Assembly: GCA_003550325.1 (NCBI GenBank)
Contig: QKWP01000275.1
Location: 132,758-196,757 of the forward strand
Length of the DNA: 64,000 bases
Direction of reading: 5' to 3'
Origin: Gigaspora rosea
Taxonomy: Eukaryota > Glomeromycota > Glomeromycetes > Diversisporales > Gigasporaceae
Positions 1 through 12,786 of the stretch are shown in pieces. The notes under the pieces were generated by a model. That model was given only the letters and a program-made list of their open reading frames with translations. It made no database searches and was not told the origin of the DNA. A program made the translations under genes and the position numbers. Within the stretch, counting starts at the first letter, position 1. Every line of letters begins with the position of its first letter.

Positions 1-1196
1 AGATCTACAATACACACCAAAATTGGGTGGCTTTCTTAATGCAACATACTTACATAATTAAATTTTTTCAAGAATTTGAGCAAAGGTATCTCGATGAACA
101 CCCAACTAATTTCATTATTTTTTATTTTTATTTTTTGATTCTGCTGTTCTTAGATCAAATTTAAAAAAATTTACTAAATTTGATCAGGATGTTTCCGAGA
201 TATTTTCGCTCAAAATTTTATCAAAATTTTGCTGTGGCCGTTATTTTGATAGATATTATTTTAAAAATTTGAGCGAAATATCTCAGCAACCACCTAGCCA
301 AATTCAATGAATTTTTTTTTATTTTGATCCGCAGATCTAAAGAATCAAAAAAAAGGACATTATTGAATTTGATTGAATATTTACTGAAATATCTTTACTC
401 AAAGTTTTCACCTCTATTATTTTTGATAGACGTTTTAATGCTTTCAAACTTTTGAGCGAAGATATCTTAGCAACCACCTAGCCAAATCCAATGAATTTTA
501 TTTTATTTTGACTCTACAGATCTGTCATATCAAAATAAAAAAAACTTCACCGAATTTGGATAGGTAGATACCGAGATATCTTCGCTCAAAGTTTTATAAA
601 AATTTGCCGTTCTAGTATGTTTTAATGTTTTCAAAAATTTGAACAAAAATATCTCAGCAACTACCTGATAATTTTTTTTTATTTTGATTATGAAGTCCTG
701 TAGAATCAAAATAAAAAAAAGCATCATTGAATTTGGTTGAGATACCTTCTCTCAAAGTTTTATAAAAATTTTGCCATAGTTATTTTGATATATTTTAACA
801 TTTTCAATATTTTGAGCAAAAATATCTCAGCAACTACCTAACCAAATTCAATGAATTTTTTTTATTTTGATTGCATAGATTTGTAGAATCAAAAATAAAA
901 AAAATCAATCGAGTTTGTTAGGTAGTTGCCAAGATACTTTCTCAAAATTTTATAAATTTTTTGTCGCGGTTATTTTCAAAACTTGAGTGAAGATATCTCA
1001 GCAACTACCTAGCCAAATTCGACGTGTTTTTATTATTTTGATTCCACAGATTTGTAGAATCAAAATAAAAAATAATTTATCAAGTTTAATTGGGCGGTTA
1101 TTGAAATATCTTTGCTCAAATTCTTGAAAAAATTTAAATTTTACATAAGTATGATGCATCAAGAACGCCACCCAATTTTGGGTGTATTGTATATCT
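1..1196. repeat. Foldback element with internal ~180-bp palindromic repeats
   Basis: The first ~80 bases reappear in inverted form at about 1110-1196: ACACCAAAATTGGGTGGC near base 13 faces GCCACCCAATTTTGGGTG near 1167. The two ends are therefore long inverted repeats, and the left end may continue outside the window. Between them the phrase TCTCAGCAAC (or TCTTAGCAAC) recurs at 281, 465, 652, 825 and 996, a period of about 171-187 bp. Each unit is itself roughly palindromic, because the inverse phrase GTTGCTGAGAT-like and a GAATCAAAATAAAAAA spacer alternate with it. No coding capacity is seen; the short reading frames here are chance. Known foldback elements have this build. Family unknown. 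Confidence 0.8.
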
Positions 1197-2570
1197 ATCA
1201 AAAAAGCAACTATAGATCTATTAAAATCAATACTTTTCAGCTTTGAGCCAAATTTTATTAGTTATGTGATCTTGTTTTGTGGCTTGGGTCACATTATTTA
1301 GGTCGAAAGTGGTCCAGAAAGGCCAGAAATGGCCGGATTCCAGAGTAGAGGGGCATTAACAAAAGTGGAGGGTGGCAATAACAAGTCTCTTATTTTATTT
1401 AGATTACTGTATTAATAGTTATTCACAAAAAACTTTGGTTTTGTAGAAAATTTATAAGAAAACATTATAACCAATAGTATTTGGCCAATAACCTTTGATC
1501 CAGTGATCTAAAGAAATGAAATTGGTACCATTCGACACCTCTCACTGAGATGAATCGAATGGTACCAAAATCATTAAATTTGAACTACTGGATCAGCTTT
1601 TAGCTGATATTTTCTAAAAAAATTGCGTTATATTTTTTGACCCACTACTTAAAAGAAAAACATTATATTTTGTTAGACCCTCTCCACCCTCTTGTATAAC
1701 GTAATTTCTGGATACCCTCTAAGAGGGAGCCATTGTGAGTAATAAATTACTATGGCCATCAATGTTTTGGGCGAAACTTTCAGATTCAGCTGGCTGAAAC
1801 TTCTGAAACTTCCAAAACCTAGTTTTGCCAAAAACCCCAAATCTGAACCTTCTGAAACCTTCGAAACTGGTCAAAACTTCTGAAACTTCCAAAACTTTTG
1901 AAAGATCTGAAACCTCCAAAATTGGTGAAATTTCTAAAATTTCTGAAACCAATAACCACTAAATATTATATAAATAACAGGTAAAAGTAATTTTGAAAAT
2001 AGGTAGAATCTTAAAATTCAGATTTATGGAATAAAAAGATGTGGGCTTTACTAGTTTTTTTGGCTATAGCAAACTTCTGAAACTGGCCTCAAAAACCAAT
2101 AGCCAATAAAATCACAAAAATCTGCATAAAATTACATTTAACTCGTTTTTTATTCTGAATGGTTTGGATTTTGTAGTTTTTTTATTAATAGAATATTTGT
2201 TAGATTGTAGAGTAAATTTTTTATTTTTTTTAGGTTTTAAGTTTGCAGAATTAGTTTTTTTAGGGTTAGTTTCTAAGTCTGCAGGATTACTTTTTTTTAG
2301 GTTTCAAGTTTGCAGGATTGATTTTTTTATTTGCTAAGTTTCGAAAGTTTCAGACATAGCTCTCACATAGTTTCAGAAGTTCAGACATAGCTTTTACAGT
2401 TTCAGAAGTTTCAGAAGTTTCAGTTTCGCACAGTTTTAGAGGGTTTTACCAATTTTGGAGGTTTTAGCAATTTCAGAAGTTTTTACAAATTCAGAAGTTT
2501 TGAATTTAGGATAATACCAAACTCCAGGGCTGAAACATTTCAGACTTTAGTAGGAGGTTTTAGCCAAAAC
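1197..2570. other. Intergenic, TTCTGAAACTT-type low-complexity tracts
   Basis: No gene seen. Stretches at about 1770-1950 and 2330-2560 are made of degenerate repeats of TTCTGAAACTTCC and its complement AGTTTCAGAAG, so the small reading frames there are artefacts. A perfect 14-bp-arm hairpin around GGTACC lies at 1522-1568 and is listed separately. Confidence 0.6.
1522..1568. repeat. GGTACC hairpin, copy 1
   Basis: TTGGTACCATTCGA at 1522-1535 faces TCGAATGGTACCAA at 1555-1568, a perfect 14-bp stem with a 19-base loop. The same motif occurs four times at 50.1-51.1 kb. Confidence 0.8.
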
Positions 2571-4048
2571 ACTAGTGTTCATATTGTTATTTTCATGTTT
2601 TTACTTATTTCTTAGTTGTGCATTTTACATCTTGGGGGTAAAGGTGTGAGAGCTGGAGTAGTGACAGGCAATTGTACAATATACTGTGGTTTTCAAATAT
2701 CTTTTTACAGAGTCTTTATAAGATGATGATTAAAGTATATTGTAGGGCCCTGGTTATCTAGTGTTTGAGATACTGGTGGGACGGACTTGGAATAGTTGTG
2801 AGCTTAGTGCTGATAGCTTATAGTAAATTTATATATTTTTATTATAATTTTTATCATGAACTAACACTCATATACCAACAGGTGTGACATGTCCTATGAC
2901 TAATAAGTGCGTATGTTATGAGCTATCCAATCAAATTACGAATAAAGACCAATCAACATGCAGAGTTGAAATGATCATATAGTTTACAAGTAAATATCAT
3001 ATGTTTGGCCAATTAGAATCAAGCAATTCTTTGTACAATATACAAAACAATATACGTTCTACAAAATTTAATTATTTGATATATGATATTGATTTTTTTA
3101 AAGCAATGCATATTGTGCAATATCATTATTATAAACAAACTGTTTAAACAAATTGGTTAAGATATGGTGCCAGCGGCTTTAAATCTCCATAAAAAATAGC
3201 TTTACAAAAAATACTACTCTTCTTTCAAAAATTTTTAAAATGTAAAACTAATCCACAAGTTTTGTTCTTTATGACCTAAAGAATAAAACTTGTGGTTTAG
3301 ATTTCAATTTAAAGCTAAACTGGTAGAGCAGTAGGCTTTTAAATTTGACAATTTATTAGTAAATTGTAAAAATGTGAATGTATATATTTTTAATTTAACC
3401 CAATTAGAATGCAGCATTATGGTCACATGATACTACTTTTTGGGCTGTCAAAAAAATTTTTGACAAAAAAAGTCGCTTTTTAAAAAAAAGTCACTTTTTA
3501 AAAAAAAATAAAAAGAAAAAAGCATTATAGAGTATTATAAGTATTATTACTATTTACTATATATTATTCACTATTTAACAAAAAAAATAAATAAATAAAA
3601 TCTCTCTTTAAAAAATAAAAATACTTTCTAAATAAAAAGTAAAAGTTGCTTCCTAAAAAAAAAAAAAAATATACTTATATCACATAACTTTTAAGCAAAA
3701 GTGAACAAAGTCATATGATTGGAGGTTTAAAGCCACTAGCACTATATTAAAAAATTTATTAGAAGTATTTTTTATTTGCTATAATATACCACATAGATCA
3801 TAGCTAGAGATGGTTTCGTGTGTGCGCATAATTTTTCAATAATGCGCATTTCATTTTATCCTATCAAAATTTTATACAGAAAAATTAAATATAAAATAAG
3901 TATAATTAACATTCTAATCTATCTATATACTTCAATTCTGGGACTGTTCATTTAACATTTTAGATTGGTCATATCCGAAAAATGTGACCTAAATATAGAA
4001 AACTAACAGAAATATGATTATGATATTATTATAATCGAGTAATTATTA
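2571..4048. repeat. Dispersed repeat, copy A (pair with 52145-53060)
   Basis: From ACTAGTGTTCATATTGTTATT onward this region aligns base by base, with few differences, to 52145-53060 in the same orientation. It includes the phrases CAACAGGTGTGACATGTCC and TTTGGCCAATTAGAATC. The alignment is broken here only by the 580-bp MITE at 3165-3744 and by small indels. Near 3806 it includes the end-like sequence CTAGAGATGG, resembling hAT termini (AGAGATGGGCA). No coding potential seen. Confidence 0.85.
3165..3744. mobile_element. TA-target MITE (Tc1/mariner-type), 580 bp
   Basis: The element starts TGGTGCCAGCGGCTTTAAAT and ends with the near-inverse (TTTAAAGCCACTAGCACTA), about 20 of 24 terminal positions pairing. 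It is flanked by TA at 3163-3164 and 3745-3746. The paralogous repeat at 52.7 kb reads GATATTAAATG without the insert, giving a direct empty site and confirming both boundaries. The interior is A/T-rich with TTTTTAAAAAAAAGTCAC repeats and has no coding sequence. TA duplication plus inverted ends is typical of Tc1/mariner MITEs. Confidence 0.88.
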
Positions 4049-5974
4049 CAAATAGGGCAGCTGCGCAATGCAGTCACGATAAAACCAGGAATGTACTAAA
4101 TATGATACTACAGATCGTTTTGAAAATTAATATATTTTATTTTAATTATTGCAGTTGATGCCGACTTGAGGCCATTATAAATAAGTATGATCATATAAAA
4201 TTCTAGTTTGTTAGGAATAATGATTTTTTTTATTAATTCATTTTAAGAAAGTCTCAAAAATGTAGTAATAATCTATGACAAACCATTACGATAATGTAAT
4301 TAGAATATTTGCACGCAACAATCAAGTAAACAAACTGGTGATATATTCCAATCATGTCAATGACCAAAAATGTTACAGATTTCTAGAATATCATAATAAC
4401 TACTATTATATATTTTGAATGTTCTAAAATGTCGCAATGTGCAGATAACCAATTAAAACATTTAAACAGATGAAACGGACGAACTATAAATTTTGATGGT
4501 ACAATTTTCAATTTTATAATCAATTAGGGTAGCTGCACAGTGCATGATGCAGCGAAGGACCAGTACAATCTTATTTTGGCTTAAGGATATATTTTTTCAT
4601 CGGGTGACACAGATAGAACAGTAAAAAAAAATTTTAAAAAATTTAAAAAATGGGTCAGCAGATAATGCAAAACGAAAAAGACTGTGAACCAGAGATGGCA
4701 CCAAAACTTTTTTGGCAATTCTGAAAGTTTCGGGTTGCTTCTGAAACCTTATCCGAAACTCGAAATCTCAATCGAAACCTGAAACCTTGACCGAAATCTG
4801 AAATCTTAACTATTGTTTATTGTCTCCAAAGTAGGCGCCAAAACTCTTTGTACCAAATCTGAAAGTTTCAGGCTTCGGATTATAATCTCCAAAACCTCAT
4901 TTGAAACTCGAAACCTCACCTGAAACCCAAAACCTCATTCAAAACCCAAAGCCTCACCTGAACACCAAAAACTACTTGAACTTCTATATACATTTATTGC
5001 ATTAATGTACTATATATCTTTCAAATGCACTAATATATACTATGTATCTCTTCAATATACATTAATCGCATTAATGTATATATCTCTTTAAAGAATCCAA
5101 TAAAATTTGAATATCCAGCGCTATTTGGGCCAGATGTATCCAACAATATATTGTATGCGTGCAGCCCTTTTTGTTGTTATGATTCACAAGTATAATATGA
5201 AAGGTATAATTCTGGAGTTTTTATTCTGACAATCAAGGTTGCTTTAACAAGTATCAGTTTTTAACTTACTATATAAAAACTGAATACAATATCAAGTAAT
5301 AATAAGTAATTAGTACATCCATATTTACTAATAATAGAATTAATAAGTTACAGCAGAATTAAATAAATTGTTGGTATCAAATGTCATCAAATACTTATCG
5401 ATTCATCAATTGCAATTTTTTCTATCACCCTAGACTTTTGAAATCAGTTGTAATAATGGTATGATACTAAAAATAAAGTTGACCAGCTTTAAAAAAAAAA
5501 CCCCCCTGAACAAACCGAGGCAGTGAAAAAAAACATAATTAAAAAAATGATCTATATAATGTTATAATTTATTCAAAAATAATCTTACATTTGTATTCAT
5601 TAAAAATAAATCAACTTTATAATAAATTTCAAAGGCTTCAATATTATATTTTTGAGTTTTTGGATTATAGCTTTGGGGTTTGGATTATAGTATTGGGTTT
5701 CGTGGTTTCGGGTTTCGGAGTTTTGATTTTTTTTAAAAAATCTGAAACTAGTTTCGGATTAGAACCCATATAAAACTAGTTTCAAATAGATTTCACTTCA
5801 ACACCATGTTTGCTGTGAACAGAATTTAAATGATTATAATAAACATTCATACATTTTCTTGAAACGTAGTTAGTAAAGTGAACAAATTAAACTTCATACC
5901 AATTTCAGTTAAAGTCACATAAAGTTTATTATTCAGTTTGCATTACAATAAATTTGAAAACATGGGTTGGATGG

Positions 5975-6265
5975 TTGGATTTTGTTTTTAACTATAAATT
6001 AATAGAATAATGCCTACATTTAATGTACAAGGTTTGCACAATAAGGAATCAAAATTTGGGTCAGCAATCATATTTTTTCTGTGAGTCCTATTGGACAATT
6101 ATGGGAAATTAAGATTATCACCACTGGATGAGAAGGACAGGAAAAATAAATATCAAAAATTGACAATTGGCACAATTGGGTTCTAAAAAAAAAAAAAAAA
6201 TTCACAAAATAGGTCAGCAGGTAATGTAAAACGCAAATTAACTTTGCATGGCCTAATCATACAAA
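5975..6265. repeat. Dispersed repeat, copy 1 (pair with 10263-10555)
   Basis: Shares ordered blocks with 10263-10555: AAATTAATAGAATAAT, GTCCTATTGGACAATTA, AGAAATTAAGAT-like, then an A-rich run and GGTCAGCAGGTAATGTAAAA followed by ACTTTGC. A third, shorter piece is at 4598-4683 (GGGTCAGCAGATAATGCAAA). Class unknown. Confidence 0.65.
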
Positions 6266-7859
6266 CGATAAAGTCAAAAGAATTAAACTTTATATTTACA
6301 CTTGGAACACAATCGTTAAAGTGAACTGAATTAAACTTCATACCCACACCCTTGCACTGTCATTGCAGCTATAGTGCCTAATTAACAATAAGAGGCCCTT
6401 ACATTGCCCGAATGATCGTGGAATCCACCTGTACTTACCAATAACTAAACAAGCAATAATATATTGCTCTAGAAAAAAGGATAATCTTTTAGTAATTTGA
6501 TTCCAATTATCAGATGCAATTACAACATTAAATGGAAAATACACACATTTAAGATTGAGACGACAAATCGAATATGTAATTCCATAAAGTTTTCAAATCT
6601 TGCATTTGACAAACTCCCCAAATTAGTGTGGCTCCCAATAATTGTTCATCACAAAGAAATCTGTATATCAACAGTCACTTTAAAGACACTACATTTTATC
6701 GAAATTTGCTTCACTGGCAAGCTTATTTTGCAGATTATTAGTTTACAAATGAGTTCATTTCGTAATTAACCAATAACTCATGTAACTTGGTTCTACATTT
6801 AATAATAATAATAATAAAAATTAGAATTACTTTGCAAAATGAGTCGTCAGTAAAACATATTATTTACGAAACAACTTAACTGTAAATTGATCATTTATAA
6901 AATAAATTTATTAGTAAAACAAATGTCAATAAAATGTGATGCCTTCAAGGTAAATTGACCAAGGCAGGACGAAACTAGTTACTAAGCAAAAGACAAACCC
7001 AACGTTAAAAAAAACAACAGAAAAATGCCATGAACAATGAAGCCACGACGAAAATGCAAAATTCCAAAAAATGAGAATTTAAAATTTGATGCATCTTTTG
7101 AAATCAATAATCTAACGTCATAATAACAAATTTCATATGATCATTCTGGTATAGTCAAAATAGTCATAATGATCATACAAATATAATCATAATAATAATA
7201 TCTATCGACATCTATTTTAAATTTGGTTACATAATACGGTTTCATGTTTTAATAAAGCAGATTCATTCGCAAGTAATTAAATCATGATAATGGCTATAAT
7301 CGTTTGTAAATTTCACATTAATCAAAATATTTGCACATGTATGTTTTTCACGCATATAGGAATAAATACCGTCGTTAATCATTATACTGAATCAAAGGGT
7401 CTTAACCCTTTAAAGCAGACAAACGGAAATCACAATTCTCACTATAAGGCTCTTCCGCATTATACTTACCAGAAAAGTTGAACTCATTTACACATTATGC
7501 ATGCACATGATCATACCAGCGCAATTGTTACATATCGTAAAAAAAAAAAAAAAGGAAGAAAAAAAATTCAAACTAGTAATACCATTGAGCCCATTACTCA
7601 ACTAACAAAAATTATCACCTATAATCAAAGCGATGCGTAAACCAGAATATTTTAATATTTAATATTTATTGATTGTAAGTTTAATTTTCCTTCGTATGCT
7701 ATATACGCACATACTCTCAACACTTTTCAAATAACAATCAACAGAAAACGACGTAACTATTTCATCATAATGACATATCTAATCCAATCACATCATTTGA
7801 AATTAAAAAATTAACTTATTTCCAATAACAGATAAACGATAAGCATAACTTTTACCGTA

Positions 7860-8215
7860 TAAGGATTTTGAAGAAATCAGCATAGGCGACATAGATAAAG
7901 TCGAATACAACCATCCCTCTACACATTTCATGTTACACATGCAACGTGATCGTACTGGTATAATGTCATATTTGCATCATATTGCATAATCGACTTATGA
8001 CGTTACAGTGAAAATCAGAATAGGCCACGCCCAAAAACATTAATTAAACCATCCCTCACACATTTCATGCGATCTTACCGGTATATTGTAATTGTGAACA
8101 TATGAAAATCATTATTCCAACCAAAAAGGATTTTCAAAAATCAACGTAGTGCATCAAAAAAGTTGAACGGAACCATCCCTCTCACATTTCATGTGATTGT
8201 ACTGGTATTATGAAT
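7860..8215. repeat. Three degenerate ~130-bp tandem repeats
   Basis: The phrase AACCATCCCTC(T)..CACATTTCATG followed by GATCGTACTGGTAT or close variants appears near 7907, 8046 and 8168, preceded by GGATTTT(G/C)AA..AATCA. No coding sense. Confidence 0.6.
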
Positions 8216-8484
8216 CATTTTTTAATAAAAGTTTAAAACAGATTTTACTTTAAATGGCAAGCCATTGATCGTAATAATGACATTTACTAAAGAACGAATT
8301 TTTGCAATATATAATCATCTTATGACCAATTTACGATGTTTTATAAATGAAATTGTTGGGTTGGGTTAGAGTGGAAGTTAATACATGATCTACATGCTGC
8401 ATAAACCGCCGCATTCTTGATATAAATATATAATCCTAACTAAATTTCATTCGCTTTAACCTCCCTCTAAAATTAGAAATTTTA

Positions 8485-8816
8485 TGTTACATAAAACAGG
8501 TAATGATCATGAGAAAAAATGTACACCAATCAGCTTTAAGATTTTGCTTTCGATTTAGATGCCAGTAAAACCATACACTTACGTTCCTGGTACTATCTCT
8601 TTCGAATTACCAAATCACACTATAAGCATAAACCCTCTCGCTTGTATAAATACCAACAACTACGACACACCACAGCACAGTCCCGTGTCTCTGTGCTCAC
8701 GTGACTCCCTGTCGATAGTTGATCCGTTAGCCTCGATTTCCCGAGAGGTACTTCGCGGGTTAACACCGGCAATCACAATCTTCTTCAGGATTGCCGTTGT
8801 TACACAATTCGTAACA
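8485..8816 (+). mobile_element. LTR relic with adjacent primer-binding-site-like sequence
   Basis: The segment begins TGTTAC and ends GTAACA, giving TG...CA termini with 6-bp inverted ends. It contains a TATAAATA box at about 8645. It is followed directly by TTGGTGTAAAATCGGGTCCT, which looks like the primer-binding site that follows a 5' LTR. Base composition is distinctly more GC-rich than the flanks. No gag/pol follows, so this would be a lone 5' LTR plus leader. The 88-codon reading frame at 8559-8825 lies inside it and is probably not a gene. Confidence 0.45.
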
Positions 8817-9022
8817 TTGGTGTAAAATCGGGTCCTAGACTTTTTTTTAGGAAATGTATAAGTTTCCTAAATTGGTATGTATTAATTACTAGATTTAGCC
8901 ATTTATTCAATAATATTATAATTAACTTAATTCTGACGGGTTAATGTTTGGGCAGACGATAGTGTTGTGGAAGGACAGTGTCATTGAGAAAGATCATACG
9001 ATGTTTCTTCAATGATACTTAA

Positions 9023-9739
9023 TAGTGTTGTGCAATGTCAATGCGCATAATCCGGTTATCATGTGCATAATCAAGTGCATAATGTGCACTTAAGTGTTAA
9101 AATGATTCGTGATGATAATCACAAGTTACCAAAGATAACGGCGCTAGTAAAAATCAAAACAAAAATACTTATTTGTTTATTATTACACGTTACTATTTTT
9201 TTATTTAATTTTAATGTAATTAAATTTACACAAGCCTGATTCTTAGAATTCTCACGCAAAAAAAAAGGGTATTTATTTTGAATCACATTATACACTTATA
9301 ATTTATTTATTTATCAAAAAAAATACAGAGCTATTAGATCCAATAGACGATGATGATTCAAATGATCCATACGAAGAAATTTAATAGAATGTACCAATGA
9401 AAAATCGCTTGATTATTCAAATAATGAAGAAATTGGTAGCGAAATGGATGATGTAGAAATAGAGAATGAAAATGGAATAATTTATTTCACAATTATATCA
9501 GATATGTATTGTGTAAATAATATACTTAACGTACAGTAATAATGGCAACATAAGTTATTTATTTTATAATAAAGAATTTTTAATTTAAATAAAATTTCAT
9601 TATACATATTAGTAATTCGTTGACCAATAATACATATGAATTAATAAGAATCTTGTGCATCATTCACATCATACACATCATGCAAACTTTTGCATAATGC
9701 GCATTGCATGGCTCAAAATGTGCATTTTGCCCATCTCTA
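9023..9739. mobile_element. hAT-like non-autonomous fragment
   Basis: The left end TAGTGTTGTGCAATG and right end CATTTTGCCCATCTCTA resemble hAT terminal repeats (TAGNGATGGGCA) and carry GCGCAT/ATGCGC-rich subterminal repeats on both sides. Between them, about 9330-9480 reads as a short acidic coding remnant (ELLDPIDDDDSNDPYEEI in the + strand) with stops. No convincing 8-bp duplication was found, so the boundaries are tentative. Confidence 0.4.
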
Positions 9740-10262
9740 ATCATGCGTATGACGGTAGAGTAATTCAACGTTTCTAAATTGGACTTGTCGAAATAACTCC
9801 CAAAAGTGTGATTTCAAACTTTGATCGAATTGAGCTTATTCCTGCCATTATTCAACAATGCCCTAGACATTATTTTGGTTTATGTAATTTATCGGTTGTT
9901 CCTGGTTTAACGCGACTGCATCGCACAGCTACTTATTATATCATTTATTACGTGTAATAATCGAAATTTTAAAAGCTATTTTATTTAATTGGTTTTAATT
10001 TCTGAAATTTTGAACAGTATCGTTTCTGTACTTTGATAGCTATTAAAGTTTAGATAATACTGTATTGAAAAAAAATTATAATTTTAATAGTTATTCTAGC
10101 TGAATAATTTCAAAAACAAACTTTATTATTTTTGGAAAAGTCAAATTAATTGTTATTTTATTTATCTAAATTTTTTTGTATAATATATATATTAACAACT
10201 AATAATTCGATCAATAAATAATAAAGTTTATAAATTGATAGATACTATAAGAAATATGGATC
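9740..10262. other. Intergenic with an inverted dispersed repeat
   Basis: About 9745-9860 corresponds, in reverse complement and with many differences, to about 48015-48130 (shared phrases such as AATAATGGC(C)AGGA and ATTCGATCA). About 9898-9932 ends with CTGCATCGCACAGCTAC, the inverse of ends seen near 4054 and 4525. No gene seen. Confidence 0.5.
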
Positions 10263-10555
10263 GATTGGGGGGTTTTTTTTATTGTAAATTAATAGAATAA
10301 TTTTCTGCAAGGATGGCTTTTCGTTTATTTTCACCGTCAGTCCTATCGGACAATTAAGAGAAATTAAGATCTCCCCATCGGGTGGCACCAAATGACCAAA
10401 TGAGAATAGTGGAAAAAATAAATGCAAAAAATCGAACAATTGGAACAATTGTAATCTAAAATAAAAAACAAAAAAAAAAATTTGAAAAATTGAAAAAATG
10501 GGTCAGCAGGTAATGCAAAATGAAAGATTAACTTTGCGCAGCCCAATATAGTTAA
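10263..10555. repeat. Dispersed repeat, copy 2
   Basis: Second copy of the repeat at 5975-6265: AAATTAATAGAATAAT, GTCCTATCGGACAATTA, an A-rich run, GGGTCAGCAGGTAATGCAAA, then ACTTTGCGCAGCCC. The minus-strand reading frames here (10245-10612) are translations of this repeat. Confidence 0.6.
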
Positions 10556-11239
10556 GTCTAAGTTAATTTGCGTTGCATTGTTATGAACTCTATACTGTAA
10601 AAGATATTGCAAAGAATTTAGCAGTGCTAAATTTGTGGATTGATGAATGATAAAATGATCTACTGAAAAATTATAGTTCTACCGGTTCTTCCATTGACAA
10701 TCTTCCAAGCCTTTGATGAACTTGAATAATAACTATTAATGTCGATCAGACAAAATCAATGAAGCAATTGGTCAACACCTTTTTTTGCTATAATTGACAA
10801 ACTGAATAATCTGAAACGAAAAATGCTGATTGTCAAATAAAGAAATAAACCACAAAATGACAGATCGATAGAAGATGGCAAATAAAGAAAGAATCAATGG
10901 ATTGATTAGTTGACAGTAAATTGTATAAATAAATAATAATGCATGAGGCTTAAATAGTCGCTAATAAATATTCTAGTAAACTCACTATAAACATGAATCT
11001 AAGAGCATTTGCAAAAAAAGAAATAAAAGACTAAGAATATTTTAAGAGAAAACCCATTGAATTAATTATATTTGCAAAAAAAAAAATAAATAAAAATACA
11101 CATGATAGTGTATAAAAAGCACACTTAAAAGTATAAAAGAACCTTAATTTTGTCATTGGAAAAAGCATAAATTATTATCATAACTTAAAATATTATTTTT
11201 TCTTGGATCAAATTCTTGAAATCACACCTTTTAAATACA
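10556..11239. other. Intergenic AT-rich, probable Helitron 5' flank
   Basis: No gene, repeat or RNA recognised. The Helitron-related coding remnant starts just downstream; the actual Helitron 5' end could not be placed. Confidence 0.4.
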
Positions 11240-12443
11240 GTGAGCCAATTATTGGTTTTAATTTAGTCGAAGCTACTACTTCTTAATCAACTGAATCACA
11301 TAATGAACCTTCATCTTCATTTGCAACCTCACCTCAAGAAATTTCTTCTTGGTTAATTTCTACAAAAATGCAAAAAATTATAGACCATTTTGAAGACACT
11401 ATTTTGTACCAATTCCCATGTGTTCCTTGCTCATTTTGTCCAAACTCATGTATCCTGAAAAACCTGAATAGATTATGCGTGACCCTAATTTTCAATACCC
11501 TTTAGTTATTTTATACCCAAATGAACTATTAGTTACTAATCCCAATCTACCAGAAAATTGAATTGCTATATGCTTATCATGCAAGAAAAAATCAATATCA
11601 TAACTGTCTACTATATCTTTTTCCAATCCTATTTAAAATTAATTTAGTATCATTACATAAATGCAAACATTTATCTCCAATATTTTTGAATGATCTTTGG
11701 GCTGCACATCTAATACTAATCTATTCTTTGAATATAGAATTACTATGAATTATTCCCAAAATATATATTCTTTCTATTTGTATTCAGGAATATTAGGTGC
11801 TTATTTAAATTCTTTAACTTCATTTTCATCTACTAATCAACATACTCGACCACCTTGGTCTGTTGATACTTTAATAAATACTATAAATTGGCTTAAAGAA
11901 AATAATCCTTATTTATATGCTTACTCAAGAATGCTTCCCTCAAATTTAAATACAACCAATTCTTTCCCAATAGCTATTCATCTATCTGATAAAGAAGATG
12001 CACCTCCATTTTGACATGGTGATATAGTAATGCCCACCAAGAATTTTTTAATGAAACACATAATTAAGATGCTTACTACAATCATTTAATGACGTTTTCT
12101 AGTAAATGATAATACTAATAAAATTATAATTGCTTTAAATAATTCTTATCTTGAGCTTTCACTTTTTCTTGATTTATATCCTGATAGACATGGATATTAT
12201 CATGAAATGAGAAGCCAATTAGAAAATATTTAATACAAATATGATACTTTTGAAAATATATAAAACACAGATTACTTTTTAAAGATTTTAGATTTTGACT
12301 TTATTATTATTGGCCTGCATGGGTATGCTTAAACTAGAAAAGCTTAGAAACTTTCAAAATACTTAGAAATTAGTTTGACAATCAAAATATTGATACTACT
12401 TATTGTTTAACTACTGCTATTCAAAATTATAGAAAGAAGTATA

Positions 12444-12786
12444 TGGGGTCATTTCTACTAAAAAGGCCCATTTTGCAATATAATCAATCTTGAGATAATT
12501 GAGTTTAATCGTTTGTTTTGATTTTTGGACTGATTCGGAATTAAGCAAATTTCACGATTTTGATTGGTTAAAAATGACAGGTGACTATCGGGTAATCTCA
12601 TGATACACTTGTACCTTAGACAGCCTCGTGTAGTTTTTCTTTTACATTATCTCCATTTTTTATTATGTAAATCGCCTTTCATTTATAATTGAAAAATGTC
12701 AGTCATGTCAAAATTTACATGAATCTAATAAAAACTCATTTTTCAAAAAATTTGCAAAATGGGCCTTTTTAGTAGAAATGACCCCA
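12444..12786. mobile_element. TA-flanked MITE with 35-bp perfect inverted ends
   Basis: The left end TGGGGTCATTTCTACTAAAA... is repeated exactly, inverted, at the right end ...AGTAGAAATGACCCCA for 35 bp. TA (within TATA) flanks both sides. At 343 bp with no coding content, it interrupts the Helitron remnant. The perfect ends suggest a relatively young insertion. Confidence 0.88.

Larger units (their letters stand above)
4049..8484. other. AT-rich intergenic region with repeat fragments
   Basis: No gene recognised. Inverted-repeat-tip-like sequences GGGCAGCTGCGCAATGCAG (4054) and GGGTAGCTGCACAGTGCATG (4525) resemble the inverse of the sequence at 9898-9932 (CTGCATCGCACAGCTAC), suggesting scattered ends of one transposon family. 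GAAACC/GAAACT low-complexity tracts fill about 4690-4960 and 5650-5780. Several 60-90 aa reading frames (for example near 6338-6769 and 7284-7481) have AT-driven composition and no recognisable domain, so I do not call them genes. Confidence 0.5.
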
